Notes under the pieces: model-generated
Told to the model about the DNA's origin: nothing
Database searches by the model: none
What the model saw: only the letters and a program-made list of their open reading frames with translations
Shown here: positions 23,413 to 34,904 of the stretch, piece by piece
Layout: each line of letters starts with the position of its first letter
Position numbering within the stretch: position 1 is the stretch's first letter
Program-made: the position numbers and the translations under genes
From: Grifola frondosa
Taxonomy: Eukaryota > Basidiomycota > Agaricomycetes > Polyporales > Grifolaceae
Reading direction: 5' to 3'
DNA length: 64,000 bases
NCBI GenBank assembly: GCA_001683735.1
Contig: LUGG01000004.1
Coordinates: 1,426,001-1,490,000 of the forward strand

Positions 23413-24960
23413 CCAATAAAGCCCAGGAGCCGACGGACACTCCTTCAGAAGTCAAGGAGTTTGCTGGCAGTGCAAGTCTTCATTCTCTTGACCCGTCTGA
23501 TCCTCTCTCGCCTCTGCAGCTCGATGCTGACGTCGAATGGATTGCAGACACTGGGGCCACGTCTCATATGACACCCCATCGCCACTGGCTTCGCAATTAC
23601 GCCCCCTTCGCATTCCCATTCGTCTAGCAGATGATCAAGTGGTCTACTCAGCTGGAGTTGGCTCGGTGGTCTTTGGGCCGGTCATGGGAGGTAGGGAGGT
23701 TCGAGCCGTCGAGTTTAGCCATGTTCTTCATGTCCCTGCGCTTAGAAACAATCTCCTCTCTGTCCTATTCCTCACCAAACATCGTGATTTCTTCGTCACC
23801 ATTGGCAAGGAGCACATGGACTTCACACACTCAAACCGGACGCTTTTCTGCACCCCTATCAACGAGCACAACACTGCCTATCTTGCCAGCACCACTTTCC
23901 CTCTCACTGAATTTGCTCGACTGAGCTCGACATTGCCTCTTGACTTGTCTCTCTGGCATCGATGCTTCACCCACCATCATCTTGCTGGTGTCAAGAAGCT
24001 TATCAACGATGGCCTAGTCACTGGTATCGATTTGAAGTCGAACGCACTGCCGGATCCCATTTGCAAGCCATGTCTTTCGGGCAAGATGCATGCCAACCCA
24101 TTCCCTCCTTCACAGAATCGTCGCTCGGAACGCGGATTTCTCATCCACTCTGATGTCCACGGCCCTGTCCCTGTGTGCACCCACTCCGGGTATCGCTATT
24201 GGGTCCTATTCGTCGACGATTATTCCCATTTCCGCATCGTTTACCTGCTGAAGTCGAAGGATCAAGTGTTTGCTGCATTTAAAGCCTATTATGCTTGGAT
24301 TGAGATGCAAACCGGGCAGAAAGTCAAAGCGCTTCGCGATGACAAGGGTGGGGAGTACATTTCTAATGAGTTCAATGACTTCTGCACTACCCACGGTATT
24401 GAGCGACAGCACTCAACACGCAATCGCCCTCAGCAGAACAGAGTTGCAGAGCGCACCAATCGCATTCTCAGCGATGGTGTTACTGCAATGCTCGTGGAAT
24501 CCACTTTACCTCTGCAGTTCTGGGGCGAAGCACTACTGTCTTATGTGCACGTCCTTAACTGTTCGTCATCCTCTGTCCTCCCTAATGCTACACCCTTCAA
24601 ACTCTGGTACAAGCGCAAGCCCGATGTCTCTCACCTTCGTGTTTGGGGCTGTACTGCATATGTTCATGTGCAGAAGGACAAGCACTCCGCACTTGGCCCT
24701 CACATGCAGAAATGTGTCTTCATTGGCTATCCGGAAGGTTACAAAGGCTGGAAGTTCTTCAATCCAACTACAAGGCAAGTAATCATCTCTAAACGAGCAG
24801 AGTTTGATGAACGCTATTACCCCGGTTTGAAGAAGTCAACTTCTGCTTCTTCAGATTCCGTCCCACCCTCCCCTTCTTCTGTCCCTATCCTTGACATCAA
24901 TGCTCCAGCCCCGCTGCCTGTGCAAAATGCTCCTGCGCCACATTTCGGGGGGAGAATGCT
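23412..24960 (+). pseudogene. Copia protease and integrase
   Basis: Protease core VEWIADTGATSHMTP at about 23535. After a further indel near 23605 the frame runs through LHVPALRNNLLSV to the integrase. The HHCC zinc domain is LWHRCFTHHHLAG ... CKPCLSGK (23950-24090). The catalytic core shows D (LIHSDVHGP, 24150), D (LRDDKGGEY, 24335) and E (RVAERTNR, 24445), the D,D-35-E triad. A GKKM-like linker follows, and then a Pro-rich spacer in which a G run (24946-24951) changes frame. Integrase inserts the cDNA. Confidence 0.9.
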
Positions 24961-26937
24961 GTTATTCCAAATGCGCCTGCAGAAGCTCATGTCTTGCCAC
25001 CTCCACCTGTCCCTCAAATCGAACCTGTTGTTGCCAATTTGCCTGTTCCGGGTCCACCTCCTGTTCCTCCACCTGTGCCTGAGCCTGCACCTGCACCTAT
25101 GCCTCCTGATGCTGAACATCTCGCTCCGGACATTGTGCCTGTGCCGGATGTCCCTCATGCCCAACACCGTACATCTTGAAATAGAAAACCTCCTGACCAG
25201 TGGTGGAAGCTCCCTTCACCCGCTCCCGCACCAGTCCCTGATCCTCTCCCTGATCCCGCACCTCAGCCTGCACCACATGCGTCATACATCGAAGAGGTTG
25301 AGGATGAAGATGACATTGCAGAAGCAGCTAATGCAGCTCACTTTGTCTCGAATTCTGATCCTTTGAGTTATGCGGAAGCCATGCGACGTCCGGATGCGGA
25401 CAAATGGCGTGAAGCTATGGAGGAGGATATTCGGGCACATCACAGCAATGGGACATGGAAAGTTGTTGATCTCCCTTCGGGCAAGCGAGCCATTGGCAGC
25501 AAGTGGGTTTTTCACCTCAAGCGTAAGGCTGATGGTTCTATCGAGCGTTACAAGGCCCATCTCATTGCGAAGGGCTTTTCCCAGCGTCCAGGCTTCGAGT
25601 ACACCGAGATCTTTGCCCCCACCATCCGCATGGCCAGTATCCACCTCATTCTCGCTATGGCTGGCCTCGAGGATCTTCACATGCGCTCCATCAACATATC
25701 CCATGCTTTCATCAATGGCGACCTTGACGAGGAGATCTACATGAAGTTGCCGGAAGGTTTTTCCCACAACCTTCATGCAGTTGCCCTACTGTTGAAGTCG
25801 CTTTATGGTCTCAAGCAGGGTGCTCGGATGTGGAACAAGAAGCTGCATGCTGCGCTCGAGAAGATGGGTTTCAAACGCATCAGATCTGACCCGGGTGTCT
25901 ATGTCTATGAGCGAGGTGAAGTGCGCATCATTATGCCTATCTATGTCGATGATATCACTGCTGTTTCGCACTCCACCAAGGCCCTGGATGATGCAGTCGA
26001 GGAGCTGTCTCGTCTCTTCAAACTGCGCAATCTGGCCCCACCTCATTCTTGCTCGGCATTGAGATCACCAGGGACCGTCCGAAGCGCACCATCAGACTCT
26101 CACAGTGACTCTACATCCTCGACATTCTCGAGCGCTCTGGCATGGCTGATTGCAAACCTGTCTCCACCCCGATGGAACCTGGCTCATTTTTGTCCATTTC
26201 CCAAGCTCCACAGACTCCTGACGACATTGCCTTCATGCGCACTGTTCATATGTCAATTGGTTGGTGCTTTGATGTATCTGGCCACTTGCACTCGTCCGGA
26301 TATTGCTTACACTGTCGGCATCCTTGCTCGCTTCAATTCCAATCCCGGTGTTGCTCACTGGAAGGCTGTCAAGCACCTTCTGCATTACCTCAAAGGCACT
26401 GTCGACTTGAAGCTCACTTATCGCCCTAATCCTTTGTCTCCTCACCCCTTCATTGCTTACTGTGATGCGGACCACGGAGGCAACAAGGACAATGGATGCT
26501 CAACTGGTGGCTATCTTGTCTGTGTCGGTACCGGTGCAATTAACTGGAGCAGCAAGCTGCAACCAATTGTCACTTTGTCGACTACGGAAGCTGAGTACAT
26601 CGCTGCAGTTGAGGCCGGCAAAGACATAATCTGGATGCGCAACATTCTCTCCGAATTCGGAGATCCTGTCAGTGCTGCATCACCTCTCTGCATCGACAAC
26701 CAGTCTGCCTTGACAGTGTCGAAGAATCCGGAGCATCACGGATGCATGAAGCACTTGGATTTGCGCTACTTTTGGTTGTGTGACATTGTTGAGGCCAGGA
26801 CCATTGCTCCGGAATTCCTGCCCACAGAGCAGATGCCTGCTGATCTTCTCACCAAAGCTCTTCCACAAGTTAAGGTCAAGTTATTCAGGCAGATGATGGG
26901 CTTAGAGTATTGGGATGAGGGGGGAGCTTCGACATAG
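24961..26937 (+). pseudogene. Copia reverse transcriptase and RNase H
   Basis: The Pro-rich linker is broken by TGA at 25177-25179. The RT domain starts at SYAEAMRRPDADKWREAM and includes GSKWVFHLKRKADGSIERYK, FAPTIRMASI, LYGLKQGARMWN and the catalytic YVDDITAVS at 25940. A lost base near 26034, TGA at 26106-26108 and a compensating shift near 26250 disrupt the RT-RNase H connection. RNase H shows YCDADHGGN, STTEAEYIAA and the terminal HLDLRYFWLCD and DLLTKALP segments, ending 26937. RT copies element RNA to DNA and RNase H removes the RNA strand. Confidence 0.92.
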
Positions 26938-26960
26938 AGAGTTGTCTCATCAGGGGGGAG

Positions 26961-27325
26961 TGTTAGTTGTATGATTTCATCTCTCTCTCTTTCATATTTT
27001 CACTTTTTATTGCAGTCACTTATTGCGCCCTTTCCTAGCTATATTGCGTTACATTTACAGAGCCATATCTCCATTATTCATTCTCCACTGTGTCTTCATT
27101 CTTCAGCCACAGTTGGTGCCACTTTCCTATTTACTCCTGTTTACATTTCACTCCATAGCATCTCCGGAGTCCGTCCTCTGCTGTTCTCCTTAGCAGCTCA
27201 ACACGGACTCCAGGTGCGTAGTATATCCTCTTGATATCATGTACATAGCAGCTCAACACGGACTCCAGTGTCTTGTTCTATTGAGTGTGCTCCTGGCACC
27301 CCAGCATTCGCTTTTGGCTCTAATA
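26961..27325 (+). repeat. Right LTR of the Copia element
   Basis: 365 bp, TGTTAG ... CTCTAATA, preceded by the polypurine tract. It is about 97% identical to the left LTR by eye. Confidence 0.92.
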
Positions 27326-27584
27326 CACTCTTCATGTGGCCCACTAGTTAAATTTTATTTCTTTTTTAAAATTAAAATATGCCATTATCTCACATAATAC
27401 AGTACCTGGACCTGGATCTGCCTATACATTGTTGCTGTCATTTGACCCCTGGTCATCACATGGAACTCCTTTCACCCCATCTGATGCTTGCTCACCTACT
27501 CCTCTTTGTTGGTACACCCCTACTCAGATTATATTTCTTCTAAAATAAGCGAATGAAACAGAAAAGACACTTAACATTACTGAA
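27326..27584. other. Spacer between Copia LTR and right duplicated segment
   Basis: No gene or repeat recognised in these 260 bp. Confidence 0.5.
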
Positions 27585-27729
27585 ATCAGGACATTAAAAC
27601 ACAAGTTCAGCAACATTCAAGACATGATAAAATTATCTGACTACAAAACAAACCTGACAGAGCACTGATCACATGGTAGGCTCTGTCTGTATCAAAATAG
27701 AAAATGAAGGATGTGGAAATGTCACCATT

Positions 27730-28905
27730 ATGTCTTCCCTTAACTCAGACATCCTCCAAGAGATTATCACTGAGCTTGATGTATCTTGGACCAAACAGAA
27801 AGAGCTATCTGATAATAATGCTCAGGCTGAATACTTTCACTGGCTTCTCAATTTAAGAACCATCAGTCCCACCTTCTGCAATACATGTAGAGAACAAGCC
27901 GGCAAGCAATCGAATAGGGCCCGATGCCCGCACATAAAGGGTTACAAACAAGTGAGGAATACTACCAACGATGCTCACTGCAAACTCTTCCTAGCTTTCC
28001 CACGGTCATGCACTTCATGCTGCTCACCACAACCAACCCAAAAGCCAACAATACATACTTTTCACCACTTTCTCCTATAGCCATATGACTGGACAGTCTG
28101 GAGACCACCATTCGATTACTCACAGATGTCACACACTATGAAGAAATGGGCTGCAAATGCTCTTCAGGGGAAGATATAAACCCTCACATTCATCATGACT
28201 TTCTAAATATCTATCTGCTGGAAGTCGATTTTTCAGAGGATGATAATGGTCCAAAGTTATCGAAACTTGCATGGAAGGTGATGAAATACATGACACAGCT
28301 GGTGGAGCTCAATGTCATTGTCACAACAGACAGTGCTAAGAAAAATCAGACAGTGGTGGGAGAGATGCTGTCCAATAGAGAAACTGAGACTTATAAATCA
28401 ATGTTCAGAGCCTAGGATGAGTAACATTATTATAATAGGAATACCAACTTATAATCAATTTCACCAGCTATCTCTGATACAAGAACAGAGACCATGGGAC
28501 AACTATCAATCCTTCGCATTTGACCTCCTATTCTTTCCCAACATTCATATCCTTTTCATCAAATCTCCTGTCTTTCCTTTTCCTATCCCCCAACATTTGC
28601 CCGCCATGAGCCTAAACAACCTCTACGAGTTGGAAGCTTATGTGCTCAACAATCCATATGACTTCAAAGACGATGAATACAATATGGCCGATTTTCTTTT
28701 TAATGAAGTCTCGGCCTTATCGGACATTTACATGGAGTATTTCAATTGGTCTATTATGACTACTGAAGAAATCTTGTATGATGTCATTGAAGTCAGATGC
28801 ATACACAGGAAGCAGAGATCAACGGAAAAGTGGGGATTGGAAAGTTATATTGAGGTGGACAAGGAAAATAAGATATTAGCTGGGGTGATGACAATTAATT
28901 ACTAG
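27730..28905 (+). pseudogene. F-box-like protein paralogue, disrupted near the N-terminus
   Basis: ATG 27730 opens LNSDILQEIITELDVSW, parallel to the left copy. At 27887 a 170-bp insertion breaks the frame. Beyond it the homologous frame resumes (MGCKCSSGEDINPHIHHDF), shifts once more near 28320, and then runs uninterrupted to the shared C-terminus YIEVDKENKILAGVMTINY (28905). This copy preserves the joint that the left copy has lost (FDLLFFPNIHILF). It is a pseudogene as it stands, and useful as the reference for the undisturbed 3' half. Confidence 0.65.
27887..28056. mobile_element. Small insertion flanked by 8-bp direct repeats
   Basis: Relative to the left copy, 170 bp are added (162 bp plus a second CAATACAT). 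CAATACAT sits at both borders (27879-27886, 28049-28056), like an 8-bp target-site duplication. The insert starts GTAGAGAACAAGCC and ends AAAGCCAA, without clear terminal inverted repeats. A small non-autonomous transposon is possible, with 8 bp fitting hAT-type elements, but unproven. Confidence 0.45.
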
Positions 28906-29527
28906 GATATTGATAATATATTACTTGTAATCCAGGCCTACAAATGAACTCAGTATTAATTACTTCATCTTTGTACACATTCTCAAGCTTATAAAAATTG
29001 CTAACATATTGATTCAACCTGAGCATTCATGTCAACAATCTATAATGTAACTCTACCATTACTTATTTATAATGTATAAGAGATGGATTGATAATCAATA
29101 GTTCAGATGACGAGTTTGCATGCTTCATACAAACAGATGCTCAATCTCCTGCCTTTTTGGGATATGTCAGATTTATAATCACATATGTTTTATGTCATGT
29201 TTTATCATCTGGAACATTTGTTTTGCGATTAGAGGCATGACAAAGATCACGTGCATCTGACATATGTTTTATCTCCGTATGTTTTTCTCAGCCACCCGAT
29301 AAGAAAAGTAAGAACCTCACATACAAAATTTTCTAAGTGAGTAAGAACAGAGTTGTTACCTGGTTGTATTGGATTGTAACCCTAACCTAGAAATTTTGTT
29401 CCCACGGATATCAAATTTTGTACTGAAAATTTTTCCCATGACTAATGTAATGAAAAGTGCATTACAAGATTTGGCTGGGGACCTCGCTTATAAGAATGAT
29501 TAATTTGTTCCTCATCAATCGTAACTG

Positions 29528-30419
29528 GTCAGGAAACTCTCACTGTCTAAGGAGATCACATTTCATTCACAATACATACCTCTTGTTTAAATAAGTTTCA
29601 ATATATCTCTTTCATGAAGTTACCAGATGTTTCATTGGGCTTAAAGGCCCAGATTTTCACAAGGCTAATCAAGCCACATCATCCCGTCATGCAGTGGGCC
29701 CGCAGTGCCACCCACATGCTGCCATGTTTTCATGTCCCGATCTGTTCAGGCTCTCAGCAGCATGCACCTCACCTGCAAGCAACTGAGGAGAAAGAGGCCC
29801 CTTTCTTTCCTCAGTTCCTTGTTGTGCTTGCCAGGTGAGCAGTCTCTTTGCATTCACCCTGTCTGAGCTGGTTTTATTCAAATTTCTTTCATGATTGTAC
29901 TCTCCAGATTTACGCTACCCACCTTCCCACCCCTTGCAGTTCCTCTTTTCTGACTTTTTTTCTCTCATTTCTCCCTTCCTTTTTATTTTTTATGCTATTA
30001 GCACTCTGTATTGTACATGTATCTTAAGTGTTCCGGCACTGAATGGAACCTTGAGCGGGCCATGGCGGTCATCAGGTGTTGCAGTCACATTGTCCAGCCA
30101 GCATCCACAAGCATGTCAGTTGAAGTGTGTGAGATTAGACTTGGGACTCCCAAGCAAGGGTTCAGCCAATGGCAGTCAGTGCTTCCAAGTGGTCAGTTGG
30201 TTCCCACAAATAAGCCCTGGCAAGAACCCTTGACAAGCAAGGGCATCGCAGGGTCACCTATGTGTTTCTGCAGAACTCTCCCCCCTTCGGTCAGAGCCAG
30301 GGACTACTATTTTAGGCTGCCTTGCCGTCCTAATGTAACCTCAACTAATATGCAAAGCATTGTAATAATAAGGCCCATTTGCGAGGTCATTTACAAGTAA
30401 TGATAGCATAATACAAATA
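29528..30419. other. Spacer before the conserved gene block
   Basis: About 0.9 kb. The longest frame (30011-30400, plus) reads like random sequence, and I see no domain. This is the border between the repeat-rich half and the housekeeping half. Confidence 0.4.
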
Positions 30420-33290
30420 TCAATTGCCATAGCGCTCTCGAGCCTAAGCAATCGTCAGAATTAGAAATATCGAAAATTTCGGGACCAACTCACAGCATCC
30501 TGCGCCATATTGACATAACCAGCATACCCATCCGCATACTTCCCGATCTCCTTACCTTTACTAGCTCCAAGCCCTGCTCCCTGTGCATAAATCGCAGTTT
30601 GACTGCCAACAATACAGTCAGAAGATCGAATAATGGAGCGAAATTTTTACACATACATGGGCTCAATCCTGCCCTCTCTTTCCGTTCCAAGACCCGTCCC
30701 CCTTTCCATCCCATCATTTTTAAGAGCTTATTACCCACATTATTGTCGTCCTGACCGAGATTAGCAGGAGGAGGGGTGTGGACGCGGGCGGAGGTCCTTC
30801 AGCAAATCTCCTCTTCCCAGTACCTCTATTCGACTCTGATGGACGTGGGACGTCTGGCTGATTATGCATGACACGTCGTTCCGATGCACGGTCTCGATAC
30901 TTGGGTTGATCAATTTTAGCGCGGGCAGCTTTAGCCTTCTCTCGCGCAACATCACACAAGCTAGCATCCTGATGGTTTTTCTGCAATTTCAATGCTCGTG
31001 TCAATTCAAATTCGGGCTTGCGATAACAGCGAGCAGACTACCTTGTGCAACTCGGATTCGTTGTTGTGACGCTTCAGTTGCTCGCGTGACTTGAATTGAC
31101 GCGCGCACAGAAGGCATGTCATCGCAACTATATCAGAAAATTCGAACTCTGCTTCCCCAGGTCCAAGACCACTGGATACGGCTGTAACCGGCAGCTTCGT
31201 AGCTTGAGTAGAGGATGTCTAAGATACGGTCAGCATCAGCGAATATGATTCAGAGTAATAGATGATACCGTGGACGGAGGAAGTATCGTAGTCGGCGTTG
31301 CGGGAGTCTCGTGACTGAGCCCTTCCTGCACTTGATTCCACTTGTTAATGTTGTTCGCGATCTACGGCAGGACTGACAATCAATACGTGGACCTCGATAC
31401 ATGCAATAAGTCAATGTGTTTAACTGACCCTTTTGCTCGCTATCAATGGCGCGACCTTTTTGGCAACAATGACTATAATGAAAAAATAATAACGCATACG
31501 TCAGCTCGGGGGGCAAAAGGACAAATAATGAATATGTAGAGGAAGTCAACGAACCTGAAGAATCCGCTGACGCCAAGGCGTCATTACCATCCTCACCATC
31601 GTGCGCACCGATGTCTGTCAGTTGCGACTCTTCTGTCATCGAAAACGCAAGAGAGATGGGAGTTGCTTTCTTCATCACGTTAGCGGATATGCTCGAGAGG
31701 CCCTGCTTAGTAGTTGCACCGCCCTTCAGACTGAGCGTTACAGGTTTATCTGACACCGGAAGAATAGATGCTTCGACTGAATGCTCATCGACGGATAGCG
31801 GCGTAGCGTCAGATTCGACTTGAGAAATGCGTGAGTATCAAGGTCTTCGGTACCGTACACGGCTGTCATACCTTTCGACTTCTTCTTTTCCTTCTTTTCT
31901 CTGGCTGGTTCCGGAGCTGGCTGTGGGAGCTCCTCGACTTGGAACTCGAGAACCGCCACGCTCGATCCTTCATCCCAATATCTCACCCATACATTCTCGA
32001 CACCACCCAAAGTCGATGACGACATGAGGCATGCCTCATCTCGCAAAGAGTAATCTGGCACAGGCTGGAAAGAGTACGGATGTGCAAAGGAGGCGGCTAC
32101 TGGCCGATCTGAAATTCGGAAACCGGAGGGATGAAGTTGCGGGGCATCGTTGCTCCGAGTACAGCGGACGCAGACTAACCTGACAATCAGAGAAAGGGGG
32201 GTTGACATGCAAAGACTATCGTACCTGCACATCCACGAACTCTACAAACGCAAACCCCCAGCTGGCCATTGTGAGCTTATCCTTGATGAGTATGATCCTG
32301 CGCATTCCGCGAGCACCCTCTTTGCCTAGTCCAGCACACGTCTTCATAGCCTGCGCGATGGCCTGGGTGCCTGACAATGGATCAAGCCCTCGAAAGAGGA
32401 GAACGGGTGCCTGTGTATTGCCGATATCACGTGTTCCATCATTTGCATGCTGTGGCCCTCGTAGACGCTTGTCACTCGGACTCGCGCTCTGAGAATAGTC
32501 GATCTTGACGCGACGACCCCCAGGAGGAGCGGGACTGCCAGCTTCGAGCGCCTTATAAAATGCAGTCGTAGCTGTCGCTCCATGCGAAGCCGGAGGGGGA
32601 TCTGGATGAAAGGAAAGAGCGGGTCGACGAATGCGCGAGCATGTTCGGTGCTTGTGAATTGAGCAAAGCCAAAGCCCTTGGAGACACCTTGTAGGCCGGA
32701 TAGGAAGAGAAGAACGTCAATGCGCTGCTGAATAAATAGGAAGTACGAAGGGGCAAGTGCCTGTTGATCTGTCTCGGATGATAGTAACCGTCTCAATGCC
32801 TACAACTATTGCTTGTTAGGTAGGCTTGCAGCTGGTGGCATAATGATATGTCAGCGTCATCTACTAGAGGAATGGCACGAAGCAACGAACGTCGGCTTCA
32901 GTGAAATCTGGATCAAGTCCCAAAAAGATGACATGGGGACTTGGATCACTGGGAACAAGACGTTTCTTGCCATGAGGGCCGCCTCTTTGATGACGGTCAT
33001 CAGGATAGTCCTGAGCATAGTCGGTCTGGCGCCCTTGTCCAAAACTTGCGTCGTAACCGCTGTCATCGTATCCTTGAGATGTTTCATAGCCCTGCATAAT
33101 ATGAAGACTCAAACTTCCATTCTGTAAATGCTGAAATTTGAACACCCACGCCATCATTATGCTTTCTGCGTTTCCCGTCATTAGGGTAGTCGTCGTCGCG
33201 CAAGTGAACATTAGACCTAGGATGCTGTTGCCACGAAGGACCTTCGTTGGGGAAATGTTTCCCTCTGTCCCATTCTCGATTGTAAGCCAT
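30420..33290 (-). CDS. RBM5/RBM10-like splicing factor: two RRMs, C2H2 finger, G-patch
   Basis: Multi-exon minus-strand gene. The start chosen is ATG 33290 (MAYNREWDRGKHF); the frame is open further up but overlaps the divergent NDUFB4 promoter. Domains in order: RRM1 with RNP2 VIFLGLD and RNP1 SKGFGFAQF; RRM2 with VLLFRGLDPL and WGFAFVEFVD; a linker with SFQPVPDYSLRDE; a Lys/Glu-rich segment; a C2H2 finger CLLCARQFKSREQLKRHNN (about 31100); a basic helix; and a G-patch NKLLKMMGW ... AQGAGLGASKGKEIG (30560-30740). The end is QDAARERYGN, TGA at 30420-30422. This domain series is that of RBM5/6/10, which regulate 3' splice-site choice in the nucleus. One indel-like frame change lies in RRM1 near 32790. 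Confidence 0.85.
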
Positions 33291-33419
33291 ACAGAGCGAG
33301 TGTACGAGGTTGTCGAGCAGTGAACGAGTAAGTGTCAATAATTCGAGGTGGTGGTTTGTGCAGACGTTAGGCTCAAACAAGTGTCAACAAACCAGTCGCG
33401 AACTTACTCCTCGACAGCC

Positions 33420-33877
33420 ATGGCAGGCGGCAAGTACTCCTTCAATTTATGACTCTGGTATGCTAACTCCAGCAATGCTCCAGGATACATGAAAGTACGC
33501 ATACATTTACATTGACTGAGCCATTGCTGAATACGCGTCGGTTAGCATGACGCAGGGATCGACCGATGGAATACCATGGTATGCTGCTTTCATCCTGGCA
33601 CCTTATGTTTGCTCTAGCACACTGCTCCCAGCGTGAAGACATGTATAAGCACTTCCGTTTCACCCCTCGCACGGTCTGGCAATCCATCATCGGACTCGTC
33701 GTCTTCCCGGGAGCCGTCTACTATATCAGTTTGAAAACAGACGTACGCCCGCACACCTCTTTGACATACGCAAATTAACTCAACGCTTGCATTCTGTAGT
33801 CAAAGTGGAGTTGGGCAGGAAAGCTCAAGGGCCAGCCACTGGCACGCATCCCTTCCGTGTCCGAGTCGTCAGATTGA
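33420..33877 (+). CDS. NDUFB4: Mitochondrial complex I accessory subunit NDUFB4-like
   Basis: No long open frame exists; the gene is five small exons (33420-33433, 33473-33494, 33546-33578, 33632-33742, 33800-33877) joined by GT-AG introns of 39-57 nt. They give an 85-residue protein. It has MAGGNNAPGYMK, then GIDRWNTMREDMYKHFRFTP, one hydrophobic helix SIIGLVVFPGAVYYI, and SKWSWAGKLKGQPL. The RW-N-MRE-YKHFRF block, single membrane helix and W-W-GK-KG end are the NDUFB4/B15 hallmarks, at the usual fungal length. It sits in the membrane arm of NADH:ubiquinone oxidoreductase. The gene is divergent from the RBM5-like gene, 129 bp away. Confidence 0.88.
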
Positions 33878-33934
33878 AGTTCTGTGACCATGCAGTGTGA
33901 ATTCGAATTGATGTGTCATAGATTAGCTGCAGTC

Positions 33935-34744
33935 TTAAATTCGTTTGCATAGCTCAATAGCGATTTTACAACCCCCGCCAACGACGGTGCTCAGAAGCGC
34001 ATGGGCAGGTGCTTTCTGAGCATCGTTCTCCACCGCGATATCAAGGTGCTCCAGTTCATCGTCGCGGAATTCCTGTATAACAGCCCTCAGCAGAGGGACA
34101 CTTGAATGTGATGCGGGTAGCTGTTCCATCTCCTTTAATTGACTGCAGGTGGTGATATATTGATATAAACATGGGTGAGGTTCGAGAAGGATGTCTGGAG
34201 TAACGTACTCATCATAGTGTTCGCCGATTACGGTCTCAACTGCCTCTGTACATGCCATCGCCGCTTCCTTCCCCATTAATGCTGTGACCGCTCCCAAACC
34301 GAAACCAGCAAGTCGGGCAATTTCCCAAAGTGCTGTTGGCCGAACGTGATGCTGTTTCTGCAGCTTGTTCATTACTACCAGGTGTTTCTTCTCTTGATCC
34401 CACATCTCCTACAGCCATGAGATAAGATCGCGGCGGGTGACGCCGGAGATACTGTTTGAACTTGCCTGAATCAGAGGCCCAATAACTGGGTCGCGGCCTA
34501 AAACGGCATACTGGCCCATATAAATCCAGTTTGCAGCTAACTCACCCGCCTGGTCAACACGTAAAGCGCTTTCCAACACACGGCGTTGTTCTTGTGGTAG
34601 ACCAGGGGTAAATGCAATGCAAGGCTCCGTCGACCTTGCCGGATCTGTATAGGCGGCAGAGGGGTACGAGATAGCAGTTGAAATACGACGACAGCACGGC
34701 ACCAAAGGCGACTGACTCCTACAGCAACGCAATAAACTGAGCAT
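33935..34744 (-). CDS. COQ7: 5-demethoxyubiquinone hydroxylase COQ7
   Basis: Two exons (34744-34466 and 34408-33935). The N-terminus MLSLLRCCRSQSPLVPCCRR is an Arg/Cys-rich mitochondrial presequence. The di-iron carboxylate ligands are in place: RVDQAGELAANWIY (E), MWDQEKKHL (E-X2-H), a central E in VIGEHYDEY, and FRDDELEHLDIA (E-X2-H). The enzyme carries out the penultimate hydroxylation of ubiquinone synthesis on the matrix face of the inner membrane. The 57-nt intron (34409-34465) starts GCAAGT, a GC-AG intron with an otherwise perfect 5' site (CAG|GCAAGT). No GT alternative keeps the conserved LIQ-EMWDQEKKH joint. The start fits the first ATG of a targeting peptide. Confidence 0.95.
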
Positions 34745-34904
34745 GTTCACGCACAATATAGCAATACGGCGCGACGGGATAAAGGCCAAAGCAGATGGAT
34801 GAGTGCAAGCGTGAATTTTGTCACGTGCGTTTACGAGTTGCCATAGCGGTTGACGTCGAGACTCGACTCGCGACTCGCGTACTCGTCCCATCTTATTTCT
34901 TACA

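Larger units (their letters stand above)
22084..27325 (+). mobile_element. Ty1/copia LTR retrotransposon, full length, inactivated
   Basis: The element is 5.24 kb with LTRs at both ends and Gag, protease, integrase, reverse transcriptase and RNase H in copia order. A purine tract (CAGGGGGGAG, 26951-26960) abuts the right LTR. The coding region has about five 1-nt frame changes (near 23410, 23605, 24948, 26034, 26250) and two in-frame TGAs (25177-25179, 26106-26108), each readable as CGA to TGA. The flanks of the two LTRs (GGAA before, CACTC after) show no target-site duplication. It is not functional as read. Confidence 0.95.
27585..29527 (+). repeat. Segmental duplication, right copy
   Basis: Direct repeat of 13165-15870 without the 875-bp A+T-rich insertion. 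Long near-identical runs cover the F-box-like gene and about 600 bp of its 3' flank, up to CAAGATTTGGCTGGGGACCT. It differs by scattered substitutions, a small deletion near 28320 and its own 170-bp insertion (27887-28056). Confidence 0.85.

Noticed and set aside
30011..30400. 129-codon frame before the RBM5-like gene
   Set aside because: No coding signature or family resemblance; spacer DNA.
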